Assembly (NCBI GenBank): GCA_003225315.1
Contig: QHZD01000022.1
Coordinates: forward strand, 1 to 64,000
Reading direction: 5' to 3'
Source of the DNA: Acidobacteriota bacterium
GTDB taxonomy: Bacteria > Acidobacteriota > Terriglobia > Acidiferrales > UBA7541
Length of the DNA stretch: 64,000 nucleotides
The translations under genes and the position numbers were made by a program. Within the stretch, counting starts at the first letter, position 1; every line of letters starts with the position of its first letter. Positions 24,248 through 32,945 of this stretch are shown piece by piece. The notes beneath the pieces are model-generated. The model had not been told where the DNA came from. It saw only the letters and a program-made list of their open reading frames with translations, and did no database searches.

Positions 24248-26263
24248 TTAAAACCCGCTGCGCAGTCGGAATTCGCCGGGCTGGAATTTCAGCGCCACAT
24301 ACTCATGCGCGCCGCGCGATTGGTTGGAATAGCGCGCCAGCGCATAGACTGGAAAGGAATTCCGGTAAAGGTGGTATTTCAAATAAAAAACGCCCGGGAA
24401 ACCGGTGCCGGTGAAATCCGGCTCGCTCCAGGAGCCGTCCTCACGCTGCTTGTGGACGAGATAGGAAACGGCCTTGCCAATCGCAGGATCGCTGGCGTCC
24501 GTCCCTGCAAGCAATCCGATCAATCCCCAGGCGGTTTGCGACGCCGTACTGGGGCCCTGCCCTTTCGTCGACGGCGTTTCGTAACTGGCAAGCGACTCCC
24601 CGAAGCTGCCGTCGGCCTTTTGCACAGTGCGCAGCCAGACCACGGCGCGCTGGCAATAGTCGCGCGCGGTCAGCGAAACCGTTTCCAGTGCGCGCAACAC
24701 CCCGCTGGTTCCGTAAGTGTAGTTGACGCCCCAGCGGCCGAACCACGAACCGTCGCTGGATTGGTCCTTCAACAAGAATTTCACGGCGCGTTGAATCGCA
24801 GGATGGTCCGCTGGCCAGCCAAACCGGCCAAGACATTCTACGACGCGTGCGGTGACGTCGGCGGTAGAGGGATCGATCATCGCGTTGTGGTCCGCGAAGG
24901 GAATGTTGCAGAGGAACTTGTGGTCGTTATCGCGGTCAAATGCGCCCCAGCCACCGTCACGGTTCTGCATGCTGAGCAGCCACTGAATGCCGCGGCGAAT
25001 CGCGCCTTCCATGCGTTTGGCGTCGGCATACTTCACGCGCTGGAGCGCCATCAGCACAAACGCCGTGTCGTCGACATCGGGATAAAAATCGTTGCGAAAC
25101 TCGAACGCCCAGCCGCCGGGCTCCGCGTCCTTGTTCTTCACTTGCCAGTCACCCGGCCCAAGAACTTGCTTGGAGAGCATCCAGTCCGCCGCCTTCACCA
25201 GCGCGGGATGATCCGCGGGCAGTCCTGCTTCTTCCAAGGCGACCATGGCAATGCAGGTGTCCCAAACTGGCGAGACGCACGGCTGCATGCGAATGGTGTC
25301 GCCCTCTTCAATTTCAAACCGCGAGAATTCCTGGATTTCCCGCCAGGTCAGCGGATCGTCCGGGCCGTGTCCCAAGGCCATCAACGCAAAAATCGAATTC
25401 ATCATCGCCGGGTAGATCGCGGCAAGGCCTTCGGTCCGCTCGATGTGATTCAACATCCAGGATTTCGCTTCGCGTAAAGCACGTTGGCGCAGCGGTTTCC
25501 AGGGTAATTTTTCGTAGAGCTTCAACCCGCGATCCAACGCCAGGAAAACGTTTTTCCAAGAGAGCAGCTGCTTGCTCCAATCGAACGCCGCCGTCTTTCG
25601 CGTGGGGTCCTTGAACAATTCATCCACGCGAGCGCGCATCGGCAAGCGCCAGTCGGGCCGCAGCGTGGACAGGATGGCCATGGGAATCACGATGCAGCGC
25701 GTCCAGGAGGACATTTCATAAATATTGAAATAAAACCATTGCGGCAAGAGCATCAGCTCCGGTGGAATCGAGGGAACGAGATCCCATCCCACAGCGCCGA
25801 CTAGCGCCAGATAGAATCGCACGTACGAATTCGTGTGTTCCAAGCCGCCGAGGCGATGGATCGTCTCGCGCGCCTGTGCCATGTGACGCGCGTCTGTGGA
25901 GTCACCTGCTAGCTTGAGCGCGAAATACGCTTTGCACGTCGCATTCAGCTCGGAAGGTCCGCCTGGATAAATAGACCAGCCGCCATCGGTGAGTTGCCGC
26001 CGGCGCACATAATTCGCCAGCTTGGCGATGCGCTCCGGATCGGCCTCTCCCAGTACGTGCAGGTAATAGATGTAATCGGATTCGAGCGTGGTGTCTGCTT
26101 CGAGTTCGCCCTGCCAGTATCCTTGTTCCGCTTGAAGGGAAAGGAGGTGATTCGCGCCACGCTCAATGGTTTTTTCCAGGCGCGCAGCCCACTCCTGCTC
26201 CTGCCAGGGCAGAGGCGCGGGCGCGACGGAGACTTCTTCACCCATTCTGGCGAATGAGGCCAT
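24248..26263 (-). CDS. shc: Squalene-hopene cyclase
   Basis: Membrane-associated cyclase of about 671 residues that converts squalene to hopene or hopanol. The DxDD motif DVDDTAF (about 396-402) supplies the protonating Asp. Several QW repeats are present: QAEQGYWQGE, QLTDGGWSIY, QNRDGGWGAF, QSSDGSWFGRWG and QREDGSWSE, with the C-terminal TGFPGVFYLKYHLYR typical of the family. The ATG at 26263 is preferred because GGGGGAG lies six bases upstream; another ATG nine codons earlier has no such site. It is the first gene of the hopanoid operon; the 209-base gap upstream probably carries its promoter. Confidence 0.96.
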   Translation of the reverse strand: MASFARMGEEVSVAPAPLPWQEQEWAARLEKTIERGANHLLSLQAEQGYWQGELEADTTLESDYIYYLHVLGEADPERIAKLANYVRRRQLTDGGWSIYPGGPSELNATCKAYFALKLAGDSTDARHMAQARETIHRLGGLEHTNSYVRFYLALVGAVGWDLVPSIPPELMLLPQWFYFNIYEMSSWTRCIVIPMAILSTLRPDWRLPMRARVDELFKDPTRKTAAFDWSKQLLSWKNVFLALDRGLKLYEKLPWKPLRQRALREAKSWMLNHIERTEGLAAIYPAMMNSIFALMALGHGPDDPLTWREIQEFSRFEIEEGDTIRMQPCVSPVWDTCIAMVALEEAGLPADHPALVKAADWMLSKQVLGPGDWQVKNKDAEPGGWAFEFRNDFYPDVDDTAFVLMALQRVKYADAKRMEGAIRRGIQWLLSMQNRDGGWGAFDRDNDHKFLCNIPFADHNAMIDPSTADVTARVVECLGRFGWPADHPAIQRAVKFLLKDQSSDGSWFGRWGVNYTYGTSGVLRALETVSLTARDYCQRAVVWLRTVQKADGSFGESLASYETPSTKGQGPSTASQTAWGLIGLLAGTDASDPAIGKAVSYLVHKQREDGSWSEPDFTGTGFPGVFYLKYHLYRNSFPVYALARYSNQSRGAHEYVALKFQPGEFRLRSGF

Positions 26264-26472
26264 CAGTGCTCCCCCAGAGCGAAACTTCATGCTGGTACGG
26301 CCAGCAGGCCTATACGGCCAACATTAGAATCAGCTTAACCGCCGTGTTGCGTTTCGTTTCCCCACAAAAACAACGCGGCAGCCGTATTCGAGTAACACGA
26401 GTACTATTAAATTATCGCCGCCTTCGCCCTGACGGTCAACGGCTAAGATGCGGTAAACGCAACCCTGAGTTG

Positions 26473-27162
26473 TCAAATGGAAACACTTGCAGGCCCTTCC
26501 AGCATTCGTTGAACGAGGACGTGCAACGGCTCGGGCAGCGGCTCGCCCTCGCGCTGCGTAACAGAGGGCTTTTCCTTGAGAAGGCGCGCGGGAAGCCTTG
26601 TCCACGAAGGTCCTTCAGGAGAAAAACCGCCAAGAGTCTCGCGTAGCACCAGAGCATCGGCGCGGTCGAGCGCAGCGCGCGCCGAATCCTTGAAATCCTC
26701 TTTCGACGGGTCGATTACGGAGAAATAGAGGCTGGGCTTTAGGAACTGCAGCAACGAGTTGCTTTCCACGATGACGGGCGGCAGGTCTTGGCCGCCGGCC
26801 TCGATCGCCTGTTGCAGCGCCGTTCTCAGAAGCGGCAGCGCCTCGGCAAGAAATCCTTGTTTGGTCCGCAACCAGAACGATTTCCGTGCTCCGGCGGCCA
26901 GAAAACGAGCACTGTCCGTTCCCGTGTCCGCTTGCGTTTCCCAATTGATGGCGCAGACGTGTTCATCCGGCGCACAATCGCAATTCTCGCCGTTCTGCGC
27001 GCAAACGCCGTGGCCATACTGTGTGATTTTGCCGGCGATCCAGTCAGCCCGCGGAAACGCAGAGATTACATCGCAGACCAGTTGCGTCTTGCCAATGGTT
27101 CGCGTGTGCCCGCCAACAACAACCAGGCGCCAACGGGGCGCTCCGTTTGTCTTACTTGCCAC
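26473..27162 (-). CDS. BioD/MobB-like P-loop protein of unknown function
   Basis: A 229-residue soluble protein with an N-terminal P-loop GHTRTIGKT, spaced as in dethiobiotin synthetase (GTDTxVGKT), in the strand-loop RLVVVGGHTRTIGKTQLVCDVI. Later motifs are ITQYGHGVCAQNGENCDCAPDEHVCAINWE, a Cys/His-rich insert with five Cys that may bind metal, VIVESNSLLQFLKPSLYFSVID and RADALVLRE, matching the SIMIBI GTPase/ATPase layout. The start is a GTG (27162) that overlaps the end of lpxD by 11 bases. It follows lpxD and an LpxL-type gene, so a role near lipid A biology is possible, but this is only context. Confidence 0.65.
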   Translation of the reverse strand: MASKTNGAPRWRLVVVGGHTRTIGKTQLVCDVISAFPRADWIAGKITQYGHGVCAQNGENCDCAPDEHVCAINWETQADTGTDSARFLAAGARKSFWLRTKQGFLAEALPLLRTALQQAIEAGGQDLPPVIVESNSLLQFLKPSLYFSVIDPSKEDFKDSARAALDRADALVLRETLGGFSPEGPSWTRLPARLLKEKPSVTQREGEPLPEPLHVLVQRMLEGPASVSI

Positions 27163-28171
27163 CAAGCTTTCCCTCAAGTTCTTTGATGCGCGCCGCCAGT
27201 TCGGGTAGCCGCGCGAACCAGGCGTACAGCTCCTTGAATTTTTGAAGCGGGCGGGAGGGCGTCCCCCAGACTGTCTCGCCGCTACGGACAATTTTCCCTC
27301 CAAGGACGCCGCTTTGACCGCCAATGACCGCGCCATCTTCCAATCTGCACCGCTCTCCAAAGCCTGCCTGCCCCCCCACAACCACACGTTTGCCAAATAC
27401 GCACGATCCGGACAGGCCCGCTTGAGCCGCTACCACTGAGTGAGCGCCGATCTGGCAGTTGTGCCCGACGTGCACAAGATTGTCCAGCTTCACGCCTTCT
27501 CCAATGCGCGTGTCTTCCAGCGACCCGCGGTCAATCGTGGTGTTCGCGCCGATTTCTACGTCGTCTCCGATTTCGACGATGCCTGCCTGTGGAAACTTCC
27601 AATAACTCCCGTCCCCCTGAGCATACCCAAAACCGTCCGCACCGAGCACCGCTCCCGAATGAACCTCCACGCGATGCCCGATTCTTACGCCGCCATAAAA
27701 CGTCACGCGCGGATGAATCCGACAATTCTCGCCGATCCAGCACCCCGCGCCAACCACGGAGTGAGCGCCAACCTGCGTCCCAGCGCCGATGTGCGCGTCT
27801 TCGCCAATCACCGCGTAAGGACCGATGCTAACGCCTGCCGCGACGCGAGCAAGCGGAGCAACGATTGCCGTCGCGTGAATTCCGGAGGCGATTGGCGGGC
27901 GATCGAGCAGCAGCGCCGCCGCTTTTGCAAACGCGAACCTCGGATGCGCACTCCGCAAGACTGTCTTGCCCGTCAAAAGCACTCCATCAGGTGCGATGAC
28001 GCACAGCGCCGCGGAAGCCACTGCCCTCCCGGCATACTTGGCGGTCTCCACGTAGATCAAGTCGCGGGCTCCGGCGCGCTCGGGACCAGCGACCCCGCCG
28101 ATTTCCAATGTGCCGTCGCCTTCCAACTTCGCGCCAGCCTGCTCCGCCAATTCTGCCGCTGTTCGTCGCAT
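27152..28171 (-). CDS. lpxD: UDP-3-O-acylglucosamine N-acyltransferase
   Basis: A 339-residue enzyme of lipid A synthesis that adds the N-linked 3-hydroxyacyl chain to UDP-3-O-acyl-glucosamine. The N-terminal LpxD domain (AAELAEQAGAKLEG, ARDLIYVE, SAHPRFAFAKAAAL) is followed by left-handed beta-helix hexapeptide repeats (GVSIGPYAVIGEDAHIGAG and more) with the catalytic His in NLVHVGHNCQIG, and a C-terminal helix (FARLPELAARIKELEGKL). The ATG at 28171 with GAGG upstream is chosen; it lies eight bases after the acyltransferase stop. This shows a lipid-A-bearing outer membrane. Confidence 0.95.
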   Translation of the reverse strand: MRRTAAELAEQAGAKLEGDGTLEIGGVAGPERAGARDLIYVETAKYAGRAVASAALCVIAPDGVLLTGKTVLRSAHPRFAFAKAAALLLDRPPIASGIHATAIVAPLARVAAGVSIGPYAVIGEDAHIGAGTQVGAHSVVGAGCWIGENCRIHPRVTFYGGVRIGHRVEVHSGAVLGADGFGYAQGDGSYWKFPQAGIVEIGDDVEIGANTTIDRGSLEDTRIGEGVKLDNLVHVGHNCQIGAHSVVAAQAGLSGSCVFGKRVVVGGQAGFGERCRLEDGAVIGGQSGVLGGKIVRSGETVWGTPSRPLQKFKELYAWFARLPELAARIKELEGKLGGK

Positions 28172-28178
28172 TTTAACC

Positions 28179-29087
28179 TCACGAGAAATCGTAAATCGGT
28201 GGTTCGCCTTTCGGTCGCGTATTCCATCGCCCGTGCACCCAGACCCACTGGTCCGGATACTTGCGGATGATATCTTCAATCACCTTGGTGAATTTCCTCG
28301 TGTTCTCCACGACGTCGCGTTCCATATCGCCCGTTCGAATCAACTCGACCGGCGGCTCGAAGCGCAACCGGTACTTCCCAAGGCTTTCATCCCAGACGGC
28401 GTAGCCCGGGACGACCGCGGCATCCGTGTGCAAAGCGACGCGGGCGATTCCCGTGGTGGTGCTGGCTTGCTTTCCGAAAAAATCCACGAACACGGCTTCT
28501 CCGGGCATGGTGTTCTGGTCCGCCAGAATTCCGACCGTTCCGGCCTCTTTCAAGACTTTCAGCATCACGCGGGCTGATTCGTTTTTGAAAATCGGACGAT
28601 TCCCCGGCAAACACCGGTAACTGTTTACGAGCGCGTCTATTCTATGGTTGTCGATTCGCCGGGCCATATAGTGCAGCGGAAATCCGTACAACGCATGCGC
28701 AAACGAGGACAACTCCCACCCGCCGATGTGCCCCGTCAAATACAGCACGCCTTTCCCGCGCCGTTGCCCTTCCAGGAAGTTTTCATGACCATCGAGCGCG
28801 ACAATTTGTTCGATATTCTTTTTCGAATATTTCGGCAGCCGGACAAACTCCGCCGCCATCCAACCCAGATTTCGCAGCATTCCACGAATGACTTTCTTGC
28901 GCTGAGCGTCGCTCCACTCCGGAAAGGCAATCCGCAGATTTACTTCCGCGGTTTTTCGCAATCTAGGTAGCAACGCATAAAAAACGCGCATCATTCCCGA
29001 TGCAAGACTCCGCGCCAGTGGCCGCGGCAACACGCCCAGCCCCTTTAGAATGACCCACACGGCCGCGTATTCGATCCATTCCTTCAT
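28179..29087 (-). CDS. LpxL-type lipid A acyltransferase
   Basis: A 302-residue inner-membrane acyltransferase of the lauroyl/myristoyl family. It has an N-terminal hydrophobic anchor (AAVWVILKGLGVLP), then GHIGGWELSSFA (the HxxxxE catalytic motif), GILADQNTMPGEAVFVDFFG and DQWVWVHGRWNTRP near the C-terminus, all diagnostic of LpxL/LpxM/HtrB. It adds a secondary acyl chain to lipid A. It forms an operon with lpxD and the P-loop gene. No clear Shine-Dalgarno is seen before the ATG. Which secondary position it acylates cannot be told from the sequence. Confidence 0.9.
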   Translation of the reverse strand: MKEWIEYAAVWVILKGLGVLPRPLARSLASGMMRVFYALLPRLRKTAEVNLRIAFPEWSDAQRKKVIRGMLRNLGWMAAEFVRLPKYSKKNIEQIVALDGHENFLEGQRRGKGVLYLTGHIGGWELSSFAHALYGFPLHYMARRIDNHRIDALVNSYRCLPGNRPIFKNESARVMLKVLKEAGTVGILADQNTMPGEAVFVDFFGKQASTTTGIARVALHTDAAVVPGYAVWDESLGKYRLRFEPPVELIRTGDMERDVVENTRKFTKVIEDIIRKYPDQWVWVHGRWNTRPKGEPPIYDFS

Positions 29088-29182
29088 TGCGTATTCGAGT
29101 TCACGCGAGTTTCCCGCCGGGCGACAGTATGCAAGAGGTCCGTCGCTGGAAGATAGTGGTTCGATGTTAGACTCAGCTTTGC

Positions 29183-30880
29183 GTGACCGAAACTACCGCT
29201 CCCATCGTCGAGAACCTGCGCACTAGCACGACCGCCCGAATTGGCTGGGCCGTTCTCATCGCGGCGACACTTTACGTCTGCTACTTCAGCCATCTAGGTG
29301 CGATCGGATTCGTGGGGCCGGACGAGCCGCGCTACGCATGGATTGCCCGCGACATGGCCGAGACTGGCGATTGGGTCACACCGCGGCTCTACGGAAAACC
29401 CTGGTTTGAGAAGCCGCCGCTCTTCTATTGGGGTGCCGCGCTTTGCTTCAAGCTTTTCGGCGTCAGCGAAGCTGCCGCCCGATTGCCGAGCGCGATCTCA
29501 GCGTTGCTGGCCACGCTCGCGATGGCCTGGCTGGCTCTGCGTCTCTATGGTGCGGAAACCGCACGCTGGCTGCTGCTCCTTCTTCCAACCACCGTCGGCA
29601 TGATCGGCTTCTCCCACGCTGCCGCTACGGATATGCCCTTCAGCGGGATGCTCACGATCGCAATGGTCTGCGCTGCCGTGGTTCTGGGTCTCACGCGCAA
29701 CGAAAACACACCGATTCTCCCGCGAACACCGTGGCTCGCCCTCATTCTCTTCGGTTTCTTCCTTGGCCTCGCCGTTCTCGCCAAAGGCCCTGCCGCCGTT
29801 ATTCTTTTCGGCGGCGCCATTCTTTTCTGGGCGCTTTTCACGAAGCGCTGGCGCGACGCCTTCCGTCTCCTTCATCCCGCCGCCATCGCCGCGTTCTGCC
29901 TGACCGCCCTCCCCTGGTATGTCCTGTGTGCCCGCCGCAACCCCGACTTCTTCCGCATCTTCATGATCGAGCACAATTTCAAGCGCTACCTTACTCCCGA
30001 ATTCCAGCACATCCAGCCGTTTTGGTTCTACCTGCCCGTTCTACTTGTGATGCTTCTGCCGTGGACAGCCGTAATGCTATGGGCGGCTATCGAGGGCGGC
30101 TCACGAATTGCCGAATCGAAAAGAATAAGCCCAGGTACTCTATTTCTGCTCTCCTGGTCTGGGTTCGTCGTCTTGTTTTTCGGCCTTTCACAGTCGAAGC
30201 TTCCTGGCTACATCCTCCCTTCTATTGCGGCGATTTGTCTGATCGTGACGCATGCGTGCGTCTCAATGGCGTCTGCTCACCTAAAATCCTTTCGGCTCGT
30301 CGTCATCACGGCAGGAGTCATTCTGTTTTTTTTGTTCTCGCTCATTAGAGTGGCAACCCCGCACGTATCTCAAGCAAGCGAGAAATTTGGGGTCATGGCC
30401 AGCTTGATCATTGCCCTAATGGGGGCAGCCAATATTTCCTTTGGCATTTTCTATCCATCGTGTTCTGGGACCGATCTTCGCAAACTCCTCGCCGCTTCTG
30501 CGGTCGTGCCGATTCTCTTAGCTCTTTCGCTGACCGATGGTTTGCTGTCATCTTACTTTCGATGGGATCCATCTGGCCGCTCGCTTTCCGAAGAAATTCG
30601 GCGTAACGGAATCCCTTCGCAGGAGTTGCTGGTGAGAGCAATGGGCCGCGGCCAGCGCTACAGCTTGAGCTTTTACCTTCACAACGAAGTCACAGAGTGG
30701 GAAGCGGACCATCCCCGTAACGGCTACCTGCTCTCAGGAGGAAAATACTGTCGCGGTATGATCGGAGCGGACCTCACGTGCGAGGAAATCCCCTTCAATT
30801 TGGAAAAGACTGGTTTCTTTCTCTACCGAATCGAACGGCGCTCACCGGATACGTTGCCCGACAGGCGGCAGCCTCACTAA
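29183..30880 (+). CDS. ArnT-like GT39-family membrane glycosyltransferase
   Basis: A 565-residue polytopic membrane enzyme using an undecaprenyl-phosphate sugar donor. The N-terminal periplasmic-loop motif GPDEPRYAWIARDMAETGDWVTPRLYG and KPPLFYW match ArnT and related transferases with the catalytic DE pair. About 11-12 membrane segments follow, then a periplasmic C-terminal domain. ArnT adds aminoarabinose to lipid A; the other sugars used by relatives cannot be excluded. The start is a GTG (29183) without a strong ribosome binding site. It is divergent from the lipid A acyltransferase gene and converges with the hydrolase gene, overlapping it by 39 bases. Confidence 0.9.
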   Translation: MTETTAPIVENLRTSTTARIGWAVLIAATLYVCYFSHLGAIGFVGPDEPRYAWIARDMAETGDWVTPRLYGKPWFEKPPLFYWGAALCFKLFGVSEAAARLPSAISALLATLAMAWLALRLYGAETARWLLLLLPTTVGMIGFSHAAATDMPFSGMLTIAMVCAAVVLGLTRNENTPILPRTPWLALILFGFFLGLAVLAKGPAAVILFGGAILFWALFTKRWRDAFRLLHPAAIAAFCLTALPWYVLCARRNPDFFRIFMIEHNFKRYLTPEFQHIQPFWFYLPVLLVMLLPWTAVMLWAAIEGGSRIAESKRISPGTLFLLSWSGFVVLFFGLSQSKLPGYILPSIAAICLIVTHACVSMASAHLKSFRLVVITAGVILFFLFSLIRVATPHVSQASEKFGVMASLIIALMGAANISFGIFYPSCSGTDLRKLLAASAVVPILLALSLTDGLLSSYFRWDPSGRSLSEEIRRNGIPSQELLVRAMGRGQRYSLSFYLHNEVTEWEADHPRNGYLLSGGKYCRGMIGADLTCEEIPFNLEKTGFFLYRIERRSPDTLPDRRQPH

Positions 30881-31783
30881 AAAGAACGACACTACGCGGT
30901 TTTCATACGCGCGCTTTTCTTCATCCCCCAAGCTCACGAAATTTCCATGCGGAAGGATCGCTTGCTCGCGCGGCTCCGGCGCTTTCAAGAACATCTGCCG
31001 CGTAGTCTCCGCGAGCTCCGGATCATCCGTTGCCTGTATATAAAGTGTCGGCACACCCGCCAGCGTAATCAATTTCTTCGACAGTGGCGTATCGTCGCGA
31101 TGCGCGTGGTTCAAATATCCAAAGGTGAACTCCGCCGCGCGCACCATCAACGGAAACCCGCCCAGTCCGTTGCGCTCCACGCCCACCTTCACCATTTGCT
31201 TCGGCTCGTCGTAGACCGAATCCAGTACAATGGCACGAATTCGCTTGTCGTTTTCCGCCTCGCGCAGCGCCGCGTAAGCGCCCATGTTGTAGCCCCAAAG
31301 TCCCATCCGTGTGGGATCCAAGTCAGGCCGCGTCGCCAGCAGGTCCACTGCCCCGCGCACTTCATCCGCTTCGTGATAGCCGAGCGTGCTGATTCCCGCA
31401 TTTGCCCCGTGCGCCGCAAAATCGAAAATGAATACGTTGTATTGGTGGTCCTGCAGCGCCGATTCCAGCGTCAGCAGCTCGCCGCGGCTGGACTCGTACC
31501 CGTGGCAAAGGATAATCGTCGCTGCTCCTCGCAGCCCCGGAAAGAACCATCCTTCCCGCCTTTCGGCTCCGCCAGGCACAACAAACTCCAGCACTTCCGG
31601 CCGCCCAGGAAAGCTCGCCATGTTGATTTCCGTGCTGCTGCGCTGCGGTTTCACAATGCGATAAACGAGGAACCCCGCAATGGCCGTGGTTGCCAGCACG
31701 GCAAAAAAGACAAGGGCCAACAGTGCCATGAGTATCTTCGTGGACAATCTGCTTGGATAGCGGAGTTCGTAAAGGATCTGCAT
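30842..31783 (-). CDS. Membrane-anchored alpha/beta-hydrolase-like protein, nucleophile replaced
   Basis: A 313-residue protein with one N-terminal membrane segment (ILMALLALVFFAVLATTAIAGFLVYRIV) and an alpha/beta-hydrolase fold: ATIILCHGYESSRGELLTLESAL, NVFIFDFAAHGANAG, and GHP-like HGNFVSLGDEEKRAYEN at the end with the expected His. The nucleophile elbow, normally GxSxG, reads GYNMG (AAC for Asn, one transition away from Ser AGC). The Asp (TDDPELAE) is present. It may be catalytically inactive or use another residue. The ATG at 31783 was chosen over an upstream TTG. Its 3' end overlaps the convergent ArnT-like gene. Confidence 0.82.
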   Translation of the reverse strand: MQILYELRYPSRLSTKILMALLALVFFAVLATTAIAGFLVYRIVKPQRSSTEINMASFPGRPEVLEFVVPGGAERREGWFFPGLRGAATIILCHGYESSRGELLTLESALQDHQYNVFIFDFAAHGANAGISTLGYHEADEVRGAVDLLATRPDLDPTRMGLWGYNMGAYAALREAENDKRIRAIVLDSVYDEPKQMVKVGVERNGLGGFPLMVRAAEFTFGYLNHAHRDDTPLSKKLITLAGVPTLYIQATDDPELAETTRQMFLKAPEPREQAILPHGNFVSLGDEEKRAYENRVVSFFLVRLPPVGQRIR

Positions 31784-31997
31784 TCGTCGTCTGCGCAACT
31801 GGGCTGGCGGCGGACGCCGCTTCTTCCTACCTCACAATACTCTTTCGATGATTTGCATCGTAGCACATCTTTTCCATCGCTCCCTGAGCCGCCACACTCG
31901 ATTGTGTCTCCTTCCTTACCTCCTCTGCTTTCTCTCTTTCCTGCACTTCCTTTATGATGGAATGGCGCTGCAGGGGCCGCGCCGCTTTCCTTTATTC

Positions 31998-32930
31998 ATG
32001 AACATCATCGATCTACGACAGACTACGGTCCGTCAGATTGAGCCGCTTCTCGAAGAAGAAGCGCGGCACTGGCGCGACGAATTGCATTGGGACTACCGCG
32101 GCGCCCTCGAACTCATCAAGCGCTTCCTGGATGCGCACGCCCTGGCCGGATGCGTCGCCTTCGAAAACGGTGTCGCCGTCGGCTACACCTTCTACGTCCT
32201 CGAAGATCAAAAAGGGCTCATCGGCGGCCTGTATGTCTCCTCCAAATTCCCGCAGGACTCCATCGGCCCTCGCCTTCTCGAAGAGTTGCTCGTCTCCATG
32301 CGCGCCATTCCGCATCTCGCACGCATCGAAGCGCAGTTGATGCCCTTCAGCGGCCCTGTGGACACGCCGCTGATCGGCCAGGGTTTCCACCTTTACACGC
32401 GCCAATTCATGCTGTTGGATTTACACAAGTCCCACGAGGCGAAGGCCGGAGCTTCGGCGGGCATGCGCCTCAACCGCTGGAACGATCGCTATTTCGATCC
32501 CTGCGCGAAGTTGATCTATCTGGCTTACACAAATCACGTCGATGGCGAGATCAACGATCAGTATCGCAGCCGCGCCGGCGCGCTTAAATTTCTGAAGAAC
32601 ATTATTCTGCTTCCCGGATGCGGCCAGTTCGTGCCGGCCGCGTCCTTCGTTCTTCACGAGCCTGGCAGCGACGAACTCGTCGCCGCGGTTCTCACCAGCG
32701 AAGTCTCTCCCGGCGTGGGCCACACGACGCAAATCTGCGTTCTGCCCGGTTACCAAGGCCATGGCCTCGGCCGCATGCTCATGCAAACTTCCGCCGAAGC
32801 GCTTCGCTCCATGAAATTCAGGGAACTAACTCTGACCGTAACTTCGGATAACCGCGCCGCCGTCCAGCTCTACGAAAAACTCGGCTTCCACACCATCAAA
32901 ACTTTCACCGCAGGCGTCTGGCCCCGCTGA
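31998..32930 (+). CDS. GNAT-family N-acetyltransferase, two-domain
   Basis: About 310 residues with two GNAT-like halves. The C-terminal half is clear: TTQICVLPGYQGHGLGRMLMQTSAEALRS contains the acetyl-CoA loop (QxxGxG/A as QGHGLGR), then LTLTVTSDNRAAVQLYEKLGFHTIKTFTAGVWPR. The N-terminal half (GYTFYVLEDQKGLIGGLYVSS) resembles a degenerate second GNAT domain. It has no export signal. The ATG at 31998 begins the conserved part; an in-frame ATG lies 12 codons upstream and neither has a good ribosome binding site. The substrate is unknown. It ends 15 bases before the end of the convergent receptor gene. Confidence 0.85.
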   Translation: MNIIDLRQTTVRQIEPLLEEEARHWRDELHWDYRGALELIKRFLDAHALAGCVAFENGVAVGYTFYVLEDQKGLIGGLYVSSKFPQDSIGPRLLEELLVSMRAIPHLARIEAQLMPFSGPVDTPLIGQGFHLYTRQFMLLDLHKSHEAKAGASAGMRLNRWNDRYFDPCAKLIYLAYTNHVDGEINDQYRSRAGALKFLKNIILLPGCGQFVPAASFVLHEPGSDELVAAVLTSEVSPGVGHTTQICVLPGYQGHGLGRMLMQTSAEALRSMKFRELTLTVTSDNRAAVQLYEKLGFHTIKTFTAGVWPR

Positions 32931-32945
32931 TGGCGAGATGCTCGC

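Noticed and set aside
24305-25477. Plus-strand open frame of 390 codons
   Set aside because: Antisense to shc. High-GC coding DNA often leaves the opposite strand open; the protein is Arg/Gly-rich without motifs.
26473-27162. Assignment of the P-loop protein as LpxK
   Set aside because: The neighbourhood suggested it, but the P-loop spacing is that of BioD-like proteins, and LpxK length and motifs are absent.
30947-31957. Plus-strand open frame of 336 codons
   Set aside because: Antisense to the hydrolase-like gene, rich in Arg/Gln/His and without a fold pattern.
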